A DNA stretch of 64,000 nucleotides, from positions 38,778,241 through 38,842,240 of the forward strand of contig NC_083565.1 of NCBI RefSeq assembly GCF_019925205.1. Direction: 5' to 3'. How positions within the stretch are numbered: position 1 is the first letter of the stretch; each line of letters opens with the position of its first letter. The position numbers were made by a program, and so were the translations under genes. This document shows, one piece after another, positions 1 through 13,100 of this stretch. Under the pieces are notes generated by a model. It made no database searches, was not told where the DNA came from, and saw only the letters and a program-made list of their open reading frames with translations. Source of the DNA: Metopolophium dirhodum (lineage: Eukaryota > Arthropoda > Insecta > Hemiptera > Aphididae).

Positions 1-485
1 TATATTTACATAGTACGTACAAAATAGTTTAAGTAATAGAATTGATGGATCCTTATTCGCTATACACATCATTCAATGTAATGGTTGGGTTTTTGAATAA
101 TTGGTGTTGCATATAGGTAAAGAAACAAGTACAAGTATTAAAGAAGTTAGAACTTTAAAGTTAATTTGTGTCAATAGTTCAGGAGAATCGATAATACCAT
201 AAATAAGACGTCTCAGAAAAGTTAAATTAGCTTTAATATTTCTGTCACCTAACGTATTAAGGCCATATACGGTGCATAAACTAGAGAAAAGTCGTGAGGT
301 GGGTGATCAATTTTTAATTTATACGCAACAAAGTTAAGAAACTTTCGTTGAACACTTTCGATTTGATTAATCCCACAATATGTAGGTTCCCACATAACAC
401 CTCCATATTCTAAAACTGGCCTCACAAAGGCACAATATAAAGATTTCATAGAAGTCACTAGTTTAAATACATGTAATCTTAATTC
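1..485 (-). mobile_element. Non-LTR retrotransposon (Jockey-like) 3' fragment
   Basis: The minus strand from about 497 to 50 encodes the C-terminal, post-palm part of a LINE reverse transcriptase. Visible pieces are SLYCAFVRPVLEYGGVMWEP and IESVQRKFL, which match the typical 'LY...VRPxLEYG..W.P...I..VQRKF' thumb region of Jockey-clade elements. The open frame breaks near 249, but a related reading (FLRRLIYGIIDSP) continues beyond it. No catalytic palm is present, so this is a dead fragment cut by the window edge on one side and by a MITE (483-960) on the other. The family is recognised from motif memory; the clade is inference. Confidence 0.75.
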
Positions 486-960
486 AAGGCTGGGCAAGTT
501 AACGATTTTTTTTAACTCGTTAAGTTAAGTTATTTTAAAATAATTATTTAAGTTAAGTTAAAAGTTATTCGTATTTTTTTTCGTCAACTCGTTAAGTTCA
601 AATTTAACTTTTAAAAAAGTAACTTAACTTATAGTGTAAAGTTAAAATTTGCTAATTTGCGAAAATTCCAGACATAATATGGTTTATTAGATGGTTTTTC
701 TTTACGCTCAAGAATATTACTGGGGAAATTCAAAATGATACATAAAAATAAAAACATTTAAAATTTGAATTATTCTTCGGACAAAAATTAACTTAATTTA
801 GATAGTTTTGAAATAAAATTAACTTGAAGTAAACACGTTAATCTTGAAAAAAAGTAACTTATTAAGTTAAAAGTTAATTTGAAAAAAAAAGTAACGAGTT
901 AATTAACTCAACGTTTCAACTTAATTTTAACTTTTAACTCGATAATGACCAGCCTTGAAT
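483..960. repeat. MITE with TTCAAGGCTGG ends
   Basis: A roughly 475-bp AT-rich element has inverted ends: TTCAAGGCTGGGCAAG on the left and GACCAGCCTTGAAT on the right. The interior is made of variants of AAGTTAA, GTTAAGTTA and TTAACTCG, and no coding capacity is visible. It abuts the LINE fragment, so it probably inserted into it. The ends resemble those of hAT-type MITEs, but the superfamily is not established. Confidence 0.65.
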
Positions 961-1084
961 CTTATTACCGGAAAATAACAAGACATAATCATTAATCGCA
1001 TACGAATAATCAATACGTTCATGAGTTATACAGAAAGATATCAAACGACATTTTGAAATAGAAAATTCCAAATATATTTTATAT

Positions 1085-1970
1085 ATAAAAACAAAATGAT
1101 TTTATATGAATACGTATTGTCTATGTTGCGGTTGAACCAGGGAAAAAATACAAACAGCGTTCTCAAAGATAAGTTAATTTAACACTGTATGTCTGTATAC
1201 CATAAAACATTGCTAGAAGTAAAGGTTTTCTATCCACGGCAATATGTACTTTAAATGACGTGTCGTTGTTGCTCGTACTCAAATTATAAAATGTATGACA
1301 AATAGTATTCTGGCCACGCCGAGTTATTTTTTTCAAATGTGTGATTTTTTAACGCTTAATCGATTGGTAAAATCAAAACTTAATTTTTGAGGTGCAAACA
1401 TTTTAAAAGTTAAGTATGACAGGTAAGTTTTGATTTTACCAATGAAGTAACTATGGGTTAAAAATGTATTTGAAAAAAAAAAATTATAAAATATTTAATT
1501 CATAGTATTATTTTTTAAAAATTCGCATTTTGTTAAAACAATATTTTATGATATTTTTCATGCTAGTTTTTCTTACTAGGTTGCTAAACTAGAATCATTG
1601 CATTATAATATATACATATATAGGTATATTATAAGCAAGTAATATGTATTTAAATTACTTATAATGGATCTGAAAAGTAAGTTCATATGAATGAATGGTT
1701 TATAGGTACATATTTATTATTATGCAGATAATATAATTACTAATTCATTTGTTACAAGAGTTGTGCTAAATAAAATAACTTTATATTTGATGATTGATGT
1801 TACCAATATCCAGATTACTTTGATTTTTACATTTTCATATTTTGTAGTAATATTTTTTATTTGAAAGTCATTTTCTAAATTAAGAATGAAGGTTTAAATA
1901 TTATATTTCATAAACTATATAATAATTTATAAATACTTTTTATATTTAGCTCTTGTCTTTTAATTTACTA
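1085..1970 (-). pseudogene. Copy Z: decayed third copy of the EGF/FN3 gene
   Basis: This stretch matches parts of copy A in the same order and orientation. Bases 1110-1170 match the MITE arm at 6375-6440. Bases 1200-1320 match the 3' half of the FN3-5 exon (about 6485-6600). Bases 1340-1440 match intron sequence near 7720-8000, and 1560-1890 match 8090-8450, including a shortened FN3-3a exon. The sequence between the first part of FN3-5 and the following intron has been deleted, and FN3-3a has lost an internal block of about 45 bases. It cannot encode the protein. It shows that the locus once held at least three tandem copies. Confidence 0.75.
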
Positions 1971-2169
1971 TAAGCATGTAACTGCAAATGACGCGTTAAA
2001 CTACCAGTTAAATTAATTTTAAAGTAATACCAATTTAGATATTCTACCGTCTAATATTTGTCGACGGTTTTAAACACTTCATAAACCAGTCCGTTGTCTA
2101 CTTTAAAACAAAACAAACTCGTATTTTCATTGTTTATTAATCGTTTTAATTTAACAAAATTTACAGATC

Positions 2170-3135
2170 ACCGGTATTATACTCACGATTGTTGTTTTAT
2201 CAATATGCGGATAATTATTTTTTGGTACTTGTGAAATGACATAATACCGAGATATATTTTATTACTAATTAGTTTATTTACTTGATAAATAATATCATGC
2301 AAGATGCAAGTACTATATACTAGGTATATTTTGTCTTGAAAAAGGTTAAATAAGAGGTCCAACCCAGGGATGATTTTGAGATAATTATTATTTTTATTTA
2401 TAAATGGTTGATATTGGTTTTAATAATAATTATTTTTATTAATGCGATAAGCCTGTGTATTTTATTACACAATATATTGAATTAGAACCACGGTCTCATT
2501 GGACCAATTTGTTTGCATTTTTTTGATACTTTGGGGTTAAACTATAATACACCACGCTGGGTCCGCGATCTACTGCAGCGGTATTGCCTACCTGATAATA
2601 TACAGATCGCATAATTATAAAAACCACGCATTGCCGTGCCCAGCTATAGTATAATTATACATATATTTTAAATTATATATTATAATAAAAAGTTCTCACC
2701 TGCCAAATAGTATTTCAAAAATGTTCTTACGTAATTATTTCTTTAATGTGAGAAAATAAATAAAGGTAAATATGCAAAAAATGTTATGAACATTATATTA
2801 TTTTTAGGTGCTTTTTTAATAATTATAAAATATTTTAAGATTATTATCAGGATATTATTGTACACTCAACAAAGTTGTACCATTGAGAAAATATTCTGTG
2901 TATAATAATATTCGTAATATATCTTTTTATTAATAATACAATAACATTATATAATAAATATTGTAAATGTAATACAGTTATAATGTTATTAAAATATCAG
3001 TGTTACTAAATTGCTGTCTAGGCAATCGTTGTTTTATCAATATTCGGAGGATAATTATTTTTTGGTACTTGTGAAATGACATAATACCGAGATATATTTT
3101 GTGATTAATTAGTTTATTTACTTGATAAATTATAT
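2170..3135. repeat. Direct repeat of about 105 bp around the copy A left edge
   Basis: A block beginning GTTGTTTTATCAATATGCGG and ending in TTTACTTGATAAAT occurs at about 2192-2290 and again at 3030-3130. It recurs at 37632-37738 in the copy B unit, and a weaker relative with its left flank is at 30800-30910. The two copies bracket 2330-3020, which matches 36950-37620. This repeat sits at the edge of the duplicated unit and is a candidate for the sequence used in unequal exchange. Confidence 0.6.
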
Positions 3136-3237
3136 TACGTAAGTACTAAAAAAACTAAACAACATTATTAATTTTGTATAAATGACAAAAATATATTGTA
3201 AATTCATTAGTATGTCAAACAAAACTAAAATTATTTC

Positions 3238-4168
3238 TTAAATAGTTGGAGTTATGACCAACAGTCTAGATGCTGAACTGTAAAATGATTTGGATACAGA
3301 TAAAACTCCAATTGAATATGTTAATCCGGGTTGCAGGCCAGTTATCTGTAAAATAAATAAATAATATACTCAGGTGTTAATTTAGGCAATAAAAACTACA
3401 AAGAACAAAGTTGTTCATATCTATTTTTTAAATTATCTACGATGCATATATATCCTAAAAAAAAAGGTAGGTACCATAGGTATACCAGATACCTATATAC
3501 AATTTGGTATTGTTGACTTGTAGTCTTACTTATTTTCACTACCTACCTATCAAAACTATATACGGTGTATAAGAGCATGATTGTGGCTGTCGACGACCAT
3601 CGTGACGTAATAAAAACATTCTACTTCGACGGACCTAAAGGTACCGGAAAAACCAACACGTGTCTGTCATCCACGGTGGCATGACCATGCAATCTAATTT
3701 TGGACTGCTGTATGGTACAGTCTTGGCAAACACACAAGATACGCGAAACGACAATCAAAAACACGGCTCTTCAGCTTTAAACATTATTCCACTTTTACTA
3801 TACTCTATAATAACCGCATTCGGATTCCTATATCTGGTATCATCCTACACCGCTGACGACTGACTTGCTATAAACTAGAACACGACTTTCAGACTTACGT
3901 TTTTCGACATTCTTAAAAGCACATTATTACTACTGTAAAATATATCATCTCCATGTAATTTAAATTACCGTATAGTTATACGTAGGTAGTTCTTCATTAA
4001 CCAGAATTTCTGTTGGCGTAATGCTATCCATGTTATTTGATGAAACCTCATCCACGTTTACAATGAACATTTTCAATACACCGTTGAATATCCATGGAAT
4101 ATCCCACTGGAGAGCTATTGATGTGTTACCAATTTCGGTCGTTTTTAAATTCATTGGAGAATCAGGTT
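3238..4168 (-). CDS. Copy A exons 21-22: FN3 module 6 and stop
   Basis: Exon 21 (4168-3969) reads PDSPMNLKTTEIGNTSIALQ and WDIPWIFNGVLKMFIVNVDE, ending LPTYNYT. Exon 22 (3345-3238) continues ITGLQPGLTYSIGVLSVSKS and ends LLVITPTI, stop. Together they make a textbook FN3 ('P..L.......I.LQW..P...NG......V', 'YT.TGL.PG..Y.I.V'). The stop falls right after the last strand and no hydrophobic helix follows, which is the basis for calling the protein secreted. The last intron contains helicase remnants (3577-3850). Confidence 0.82.
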
Positions 4169-7100
4169 CTATATTTTGTGTGATAAACAAATAATCATAA
4201 AAATATTACAAGTAGATCGGTAGTTAATAGTTACTTTAGTTGGTCTTAATACTTTACTTTTATATAGTAGTTAATATTATTAAATAAATAATATTATTAT
4301 ATACCTCTTTAGTCTTTATTATTTTAATTTAATGTTAAGTCTTGGTATTTAAATTTTAAAATATTATTGGTATAAGGGTAGGTTGTATGTAGGTACTTAC
4401 GTCCATTGATGCAGTCAAAAGAAATAGACGAAACTTTACCACCTTCAGGATAATCTATAGACTTTGGCTTTATCTAATATAAAAGCAAGTACATCTCGTA
4501 TAAATATAAATAATTTTGTTAAAAGGATATAACTTGTCTTCTCTCTCAGACCCTTGCGAACATAGATGAAATACATGCGCGTAAAACAGTTTTTTTGTGA
4601 TTATTGAGTAGGTAATAAGTAAAATCACCTACTAAAAAATTATAGAGAATAATATTTTTGAGGGTACATATATGTTAGCGCCCTAAAGTAGGGGCTACCC
4701 GAAGGACCACTCGGTGATGCTTGAGAACGATTTCTGGTTTTGACTATGACCAATGTCACCACTCACGCCGACTATTACACTGGGTAGCCAACCAAATGTG
4801 CCCTAGCCTGATATTTTGGTGGGTAGGCAATTCTACGCACGACGACGACAAAGACGAGGACGGGAGAGACCTACCGAAGGAATGAGGATGGTGCAAGGTA
4901 GTTATGGGGAGGGGGTCTCTGTGTTCGATCCGGTTTGGTGCAATGACCACAGAGCTCACAAAAACTAACTTAACACTACTGACTTCTTGAGATTACGATG
5001 GATTGACGACGATCGTGATGCAGTCGGCAGACGTCTGGCGGACTTACGCGGGGACTAATGACGGCATCGACGTCGACAATAAACAGCTGCCAAGTTTAAC
5101 GGCGATAATAATAACAACAAAGACTTACAATTGAGCTTTGGACTGCACGGCTTGAAACCGATTGAAATAATTTCGGTTTCGTTTTCGATTTTGTGTACCG
5201 GTTTTGAAATTTTACGATTTCGGTTTCAACTTAGCAATACCGGTATTAAGAAATTTCGGTTTCGGTTTCGGTTTTAAATACCAGTTTCTAAATTTTTCGA
5301 TTTCAACTTAGTAATACTGGTATTACTAAATTTCGGTTTTGGTTTCGGTTTTGTATAACAGTTTCCAATTTTCTCTTGTGAATAATGAAATGGTTATCAA
5401 CATTTTAATCATGATCTCAATTTTATTATTTGTATTAATTATGCGTATTAATGAAATTTACGTATTTGAAAACACGTCTATTAAAAAAAAAAAATAACGA
5501 TTTCCAATTTTTTCAGATTTCGGTTTTGAATTTAATACCGGTTTCCAATTTTTTACGGTTTTGATTTTGACTTTAATACCGGTATCCAATTTTTTTCGGT
5601 TTTGGTTTTAAAACGGTTTATACCGGTTTCTGAAATCGGTTTTGAAAACGGTTTCAAGCCCTACTTTGGAGATCGTATTTTTATTGAAAATATCTCAGGT
5701 TTTATAGCAACACGCAATATGATAATAAGAATAATAATGATAGTCGGCAACTGTGTGTACCATAAAATAACATAAATAATTTTTGTGCTCGCTTTATTAG
5801 TGGATCACACATATTATTATAAGTAATAGAGATCGCTATATTATCGGATCACAAAATATAAAAAAGTATGGTCCCTTTAATAGTGGACCAAAAAAAAACG
5901 CAACATTATAATAATAATAAAAAATAATTGTAATAAATAATAGGGGGTTGGCCGCAGAAAGAAAACAATACAATTTTTAAGAAAGATAATATCTAATAAC
6001 TATCGAAGGCAATAGGCTGACCGATAATTCACGTGAAAACAACACAATGAGATTAAATAAATATAACAATTATAATAATTCACAATTAATGGAATGAGAG
6101 GTGTATGAATGAAGAGGGAGCTGATAGGAAAAAGTCGTCGTCGCCGCACAGTATTGCACAACGCGATGCACTATTATGAGTCGTATGACCTATCGGTTTT
6201 AAAATGAATTATTATTTCACTTTATATTCGCCTTTAAAAATAAAAATTGTACTTACATTTAAATGGATATTATATGTTGTTTTGAGACAATGTTTAGCCA
6301 ACTAGATATATATATCATAGCCTCAAAGTTATTATTCTCTAAGCTAATTCAAATAATATATAAAAACAGAATGATTTTATACGAATACGTATTGTCTATG
6401 TTGCGACTGAGCCAGGGAGAAAAAACAGCTTTCTCAAAATTAAGTTAACTGAATACTGTATGACGTATGTCTACTTTAATACGTGGCTAGAGGTAAGAGC
6501 CCTCTATCCACGGCAATACGTACATTAAATGTGTAGTTGTTGCTCGTTTTACTCAAATTATAAAATGTATGACAATAGTATTTTGGCCAGGCTGAGCATT
6601 CCTGCGGTGGTATGATGGAAACGTTTTTCGTGTGTATTAAAGGATTCTCGTCAAACGAAACTATAAATCCGTCTACATTTGTGTCTTGTGAATATCTCCA
6701 GCGAAACCCTGCCATACGATTCTTTAGACTCTTTTTATAAACCACTAAATCTTCTACTGGTTTTAAATCTATAAATGTGTAAAGTAAAAACAAACGTAAG
6801 TTTTGGTAACATTAGACATTCTAATAGTTATACAATTAGAGTCCACTCACTTTCTAATTTAGTCTTGAAATCGGTGAGTAGAAAATGTTCTGGATTATAA
6901 CCGAAGTGTGTTTTTATAAATACTTTCAGTTCATAATTTGTGTTGGATTTAAGCTCGTTAAAGCTAATGTAATTATTTTTGGTTTCTCTTGTTTGTAAAA
7001 TGTCAGCAACTTTATCCTACAAATAGATATTTGATACAGTATTACGAAAAATTATATTAATTATTTACAAAAGTTACCTTTAATTCTATATAGAATTGAG

Positions 7101-10100
7101 ATAAAAGTCCATTTAGTTTTGAGCAATTTTCGGGATCAAATTTCCACTGAATAAATATAGAGTTATTAGTTATGCACATTGGATGATTAGGATCTAAGAT
7201 TGGTTCAGTCATTGGAACTAATAAAAAATATTATTATAAATAAAAATAATATATTTTAATACGATTTGATATATTTTTACTTGAATCTGGTGTTAATACA
7301 TTAATCATATTTTCTTGATGAGTAGTATTTTTGTCTTTAACGTCAACCAAGACTTGTATACTATATTGAGTATTCGGAACTGTATCGAAGATTTCATAGC
7401 TGGTTCGATTAAAAATTGTTATCGACGTCCAATTTTGTTCTACTTCTCTTATGGAACAGCTAAGAATTCGTTTCACCTATATTTAAAATTTAATTTATGG
7501 AAAGACATAGGCATAATTATATTTAAGCATTACCTAGTGGATTTTATTATTTATTTTTTCATAATGTTCTTTTGCGTTGTATATTATAATAATGTTAAAA
7601 ATAAATAAGTCAGACGTACCTATCATTAAAAATTTTCTAAATGTACGGTTTTTCCAAAACGTGAAATTTTTAAAAAGAATACAAAGAATTTAACGTTTTT
7701 ATTTCAAAATGTGTGACTTTTAATGCTTGATTGATTGGTCGAATCAAAACTCAATTTTTAAGTTTTACCACTGAAATCAAAATTAATCTTAAATGTGTTT
7801 AAATAGATGAAAAAAATTTGTTATTTAAATGTGTTTTAACTTTTAATGTCTGTAACTTTGAACTAAGTCAGATAGAGTATATTGTGATCTATTTTCAGCT
7901 ATTTTTCAAACAAATTTTGAATTAATTTTTAAAATGCTATTTAAAAGGTCCAAGTATAAACATTTTAAGGGAAGTATGACAGGTAAGTTTTGATTTTACA
8001 AATGATTTAGGCGTGCAAAATAAAAACCACATTTTAAATATAAAAATATTTAATTCTAAATATTATTTTTTATGAAGTTTTTCACGTTAGATTTCCTTGC
8101 TAGGTTGCTAAACTAGGATAATTCAAATATATATATAGGTATATAATAGGCAAGAAATATGTATTTAAATTACTTATAATGGATCTGAATAGTAAGTTCA
8201 TATGAATGAATAGTTTATAGGTACTTATATTTATTATTTTGGATACAATATAATTACTAATTAAATTGTTATAAGAATTATGCTGAATAAAATTACTTTA
8301 TATTTGATGATTGATGTTACTGGTTCATCGACCGACGTGTAATGCTGATGAGAATATACCAATATCCAGTTTACTTTGATTTTTCCATTTTCATATTTAG
8401 ATGAAATATTTTTTATTCGAACGTCGTTTTCTATAATATTAAGAATGAAAGTAAAATTATTATATTTAATGAACGTTATTATAATTTATCAAATACTTGT
8501 AGGACATTAGATATTTATTTCTTGTTTGAAGGTATTTAGAATTATAAGTAATTCTCTCTTTAAAATGTTTATTATTATTAAGTTTGTTTATTAGTTCATT
8601 AATTGTATGAAAGTTGAAGATGCAATATTAGATATAATGTCGTCAGTGTGACATAAAGTCCTAAGTTCTATTAATTAATTGTTTTGTCGCAATTTTTAAT
8701 GGTATTTTGTATTGATAACTTGTTGCTCATGTTTCCGTTTGCCGGTACGCAACTAGCCCAATTCTTGGAAAGCACACTTTTGCCTTTGTTTGCGCCAGAA
8801 CGACAATATTATTATTATTATTTTATCACCAAATCATTTTAATTAGTGGCACTATTGCCGACCACTCCAAGCACCTCTATCGCACGACACACACCGCACA
8901 CATAATATATCATACCCTATCTGTAAATTATATCTTGTATACTATTTTGTGTGTGTTAATTATTATATTATTTTTATTTAGTTAGTAGTGCATCAATCGC
9001 AAACCCGTGTGGTTGAATATCCGATCAATTATTGCAGGCGCAAATCGCCGAAGTTTGTAATATACTAATATTTTATATGTGCTAATCACCAAGTTCCTTT
9101 TATTATAATATCGTCGCTGTGGTGTTTTATATTAATATATTCGGTATAGTATTGTGTGCGTCTATCGACACTGTGTTTTATATTATTATTATCCGCGGCT
9201 CGTATAGCCACTGTCATTGTAGAATTATTATTGAATATTATATTGTTGTTACCGCCAATGGCCGTAATATTATTGTAATTATTATTACTTCTGGTGCATG
9301 TATTTGCATGCATTATTCGTAAAAATCCTGGCTATATAATGCATTACATGTTTATGTGTAAGAGCATGCCAATACCAGCTGTTTGGCTTATTAATATTTA
9401 ATAAATCAATCGGCTGGTTATAATTATTATTGTTCGTGTTTTTAGCCGTCTGGCAGAATTATTTTATATCACTTATTATACGTCTTGTCAACTGGACAAT
9501 CAACATAATTTGTATATTCATGATCTGCTGTGACTAAAACATACTATATCATATTATGTACAGTATATTATATTGTTACCGATATTCTTATTAATACATT
9601 TAATTAAATATATTATTCCACTACATATCAACGAATTATTACATGTAATGAGTGACCATATTGGTCAATATTATTAGTATTATATGTAAAAATCCTAATT
9701 TCTGAATACCCGTGTTTATGTGTAAGAGCGTGGCAAAACCAGCCGGTTTTAATTATTATTGTGTTGTCTTTAGTCGTCTGGTAGAATTATTTTATACCAC
9801 TTATTATAATATTTGTCAACTGGACAAACAACATAATTTGTATATTCATGATCTGCTGTGACTAAAACTTACTATATTATTTTATGTACAGTATATTAAA
9901 ATATATTGTTATCAATATTGTTATTAATGCGTTTAATTAAATACAGTTCACTACATATCAAAAAATTGTTACATTTGTTCAATCGATACACGAACCAAGA
10001 TAGCCTGATATTGTTGCTGGTACCTGATCTCATGATAAAATGACATAGTACATTAGTAGGTCCGTAGGTGTTGTAATGTAGAGCACTATTATAGTGCGTG

Positions 10101-13100
10101 TCACAGCAACTATGACTCGACGCTAACCCGCATCGTGGCGGTTTTGTCTCAGACCAGGGTTTTTTTTTTAACTAGGATAGAAAAATGTAGAGCGCGCGTT
10201 TTATCGCGCATTTTATAACAAATGGTAAGATCAGCTGGGTTATGGGTATGTTTAAAGCGTGAAGCATGTTTCGTTGATTATTTCTTGTTTAATAAACGTA
10301 TAATATTAAAAAGTCTAAAATATTCGTTATCAATTTTTAATTTGACTCGCATTATTAGTAACCGTAATGAAAAAACACCACGAGGCACGTTATAATATGA
10401 CATATCAATGGTAACATTATATAGACAGAAAGTTGAAGAATTATACTAAATTAAATCAATAATATTTTAAATAAAAACAAATAAATATTTACTTGACATA
10501 AGAGTAGTGATTGAATAGATTGGCGAGGATGGTAACGTCCCATTACTTGTCGAAGGAGTTAATTTTATGTTATATTTAAAACCAGGAATAAGATTATTCA
10601 AAATGCGACCACTATCTGTACTTGATAGTATTTCTTGTACATCAGATATTTGATTTTGTGATTGATTTGACATCAACGTCAAAACATATTTCGTAATATT
10701 GCATTCTAGTCGATTTGAGATACTCTGTACATTTTATAAAAATAATAATTTGATTATTGAACAATTACGAATAATGTATTTTATTGGATGTGTTAGTATT
10801 AATATTCTTAAGAGGACGCCACACCCGCATAATATTGTGTTGTATCCGTCTTACAAGCGCGTAACATACCAAATTTACGCTCAGAATTTCACGTTTTATG
10901 CCGCGTTTTCTGTGTTTTGTTGAAAGCTTTTTTACGATAATTCAGTTTTTATGTGAGTTATGAGCATTTTTAATTTACATTTATTATACACACATAACTC
11001 ACTTAAAAACTTAATTATAGTAAAAAAAATCTCCCAGCAAAACACAAATAATCTTCTTACCATCAAGTTTCATAATAGGTCGATTCACTCTAATTTTTAA
11101 GCTAACGGCATAAAACGTGAATTTCTGAGCGTAAATTTGGTATGTTACGCGTTTGGAAGATGGAGACAACACATCCTCTTTATTAATTAGCTATACTGTA
11201 TGTTTGTATGTATATTTTGAACTAGCAAATTAATAATGTATATGGTTGAAAGCTAATCAAAAATAATAATTCTTACTGATGCAACACTAACTATAATATT
11301 GTTCTTTGTTTTAACACTTACTATGCTCCATGTTATGTTGATGCTTTGTATTCCACTCATTAATTTTATGTTGTAATCAGTAATTTGTGGTTCTAAAAAA
11401 TGAATTAGATATATGTCAGTGACGTATTCAGGAATATTTATTTGGGGGGGGGGGGGGGGGCAGGGTGATTTATATTTATTATTTCTGAGGTAAATCTCAG
11501 GGTATTGCCCCCTTTACTTACATTATATATATAAAAAAAAAGTGTATGTATAGAGTGTAAAGTGTATGCAAGCTCGTTCAAATGAAATAAAACTTCTTTC
11601 GTAGTTATTAGTGATATCTGGGACTGTAAATGAAAAATCTTGCAGCAAGGATTTGCATGAACTGATAGGATCTTAGGTTTAAGTTCGTGGTACAAAAAAT
11701 AATTTATTTGTTTGATTTTTTTCACATTAAGAAAAATCATAGGGTGATATATTCCTCATAAATCTCCCCGTAAATACGCCCATGATATTCTTCAAAGAAA
11801 TATAAATAAATATATAATAATGTGAAGCATGAGGTACCTATTTTTTAATTATATTGTTTTTTAGCAGTCTTATACATAAAAATCGTAAATGCGTTAATAA
11901 TGTGAAAATATATTAGTATAGATAAATAACTGCAATAATTAATTTTATTTGTGTCTCGATCTTTTCTTTGTGTAATCAATAATCATTTCTAATCTTCTAT
12001 AAATTAATACGTTTAGAAGAAAAAAAAATAATTAAATTGAAAAATTTCAAGTGAAATATTTTAAATCCAGAACCCTAATATTCAACAAATAGTTTTCAAG
12101 CGTATAAACATATATTATTGAAAACTAAAATGTTATTTTCATTTCAGATGATGTTAGGTATATCGTTTTATCTCTATTATCATTATGTATAGTTTTTTAG
12201 TTTGTTAAATTAAATTGGACGATTTATTGTTAATAGGTATTTAATGTTTAGTAGGTACTTACGCATACACGGGGTTTTATATTGACCATATACTATATTT
12301 TGTTCATTAAAATCCCCATCATCTGCAATTAACAAAACTCCAACCTTATACATAGTATCCGATTCTAAGTCTCCGATAACTTCTAATGTGACGTTATTGG
12401 TGTTGCTTATTGCTTTAATTTCAGAGTTTCTAAATGTATTTTCTATCAATGACTATAAAAAAAAGTAAGGATTAGTATGTATGTATGTTATAAGCACATA
12501 TAAATGCACCTAAAATGATTTGATAGATATTATCTACTATACGAATGGAAAAATATTAATACCTATATTAGTCTACGAGTTGCAAACAATATTCTATAGT
12601 AAGTAACTATGCATTGCTACATATAATTTCAAAAACTCATAAAATAGTAACTTTTAGAATGTAGAGTATCTCCTATTTAATTTATAGTTAAAAAAATTGT
12701 GTATTATGTCAAAAAAAAGATACATTATTACATGACGCATGCGTTTTCATCCCTTATGTAGAAATAAATATCAAACATTGTTTGTATTAATTGTAATAAC
12801 CTTATAAGATAATTGATAATATTTTGGCTTTATAAATTTGTCTCCTCCTTTTATATTATTTTCTTGGAAATCCAATTCTAGTTCAATCGCATCGTAATTG
12901 GCAAAACGTAGTGTAGGTGGGTTAATGAAGTATGGATATTCTATAAAATCAAACACATTACAATATACTTAGTAGTAAGTACAACATATTTTATATTATC
13001 CGCATTGCAGTATACAGGGTGATTCATAAAGTGTAAAACACTCATTATCTCAAAAAGTATTAATGTTTTTGAAAATAATTTTTTACATAGTTTCAAGTTG

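Larger units (their letters stand above)
4523..6455. repeat. MITE arms split by a later insertion
   Basis: A left arm (about 4523-4672: 'ttctctctcagacccttgcgaacatagatg') and a right arm (about 6180-6450: 'gtctatgttgcgactgagccagggagaaaa') are inverted relatives of each other and of the ends of the 15122-15567 MITE. In copy B the same element is undivided at 40424-40880. In copy A it is interrupted by 1.5 kb (4673-6178). A piece of the right arm also occurs in copy Z. Confidence 0.65.

Noticed and set aside
3577..3860. A functional helicase gene
   Set aside because: Only the Walker A segment and a few following residues remain, with a stop and frame change, inside an intron.
4756..4959. 67-residue minus-strand frame with a more balanced composition
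   Set aside because: Lies inside the copy-A-only insertion, has no recognisable motif and ends in repeat sequence; balanced composition follows from local GC content.
9086..9322. Overlapping open frames on both strands with Asn or Ile runs
   Set aside because: Produced by ATT/AAT microsatellite sequence; neither has a start context, domain or partner in copy B.
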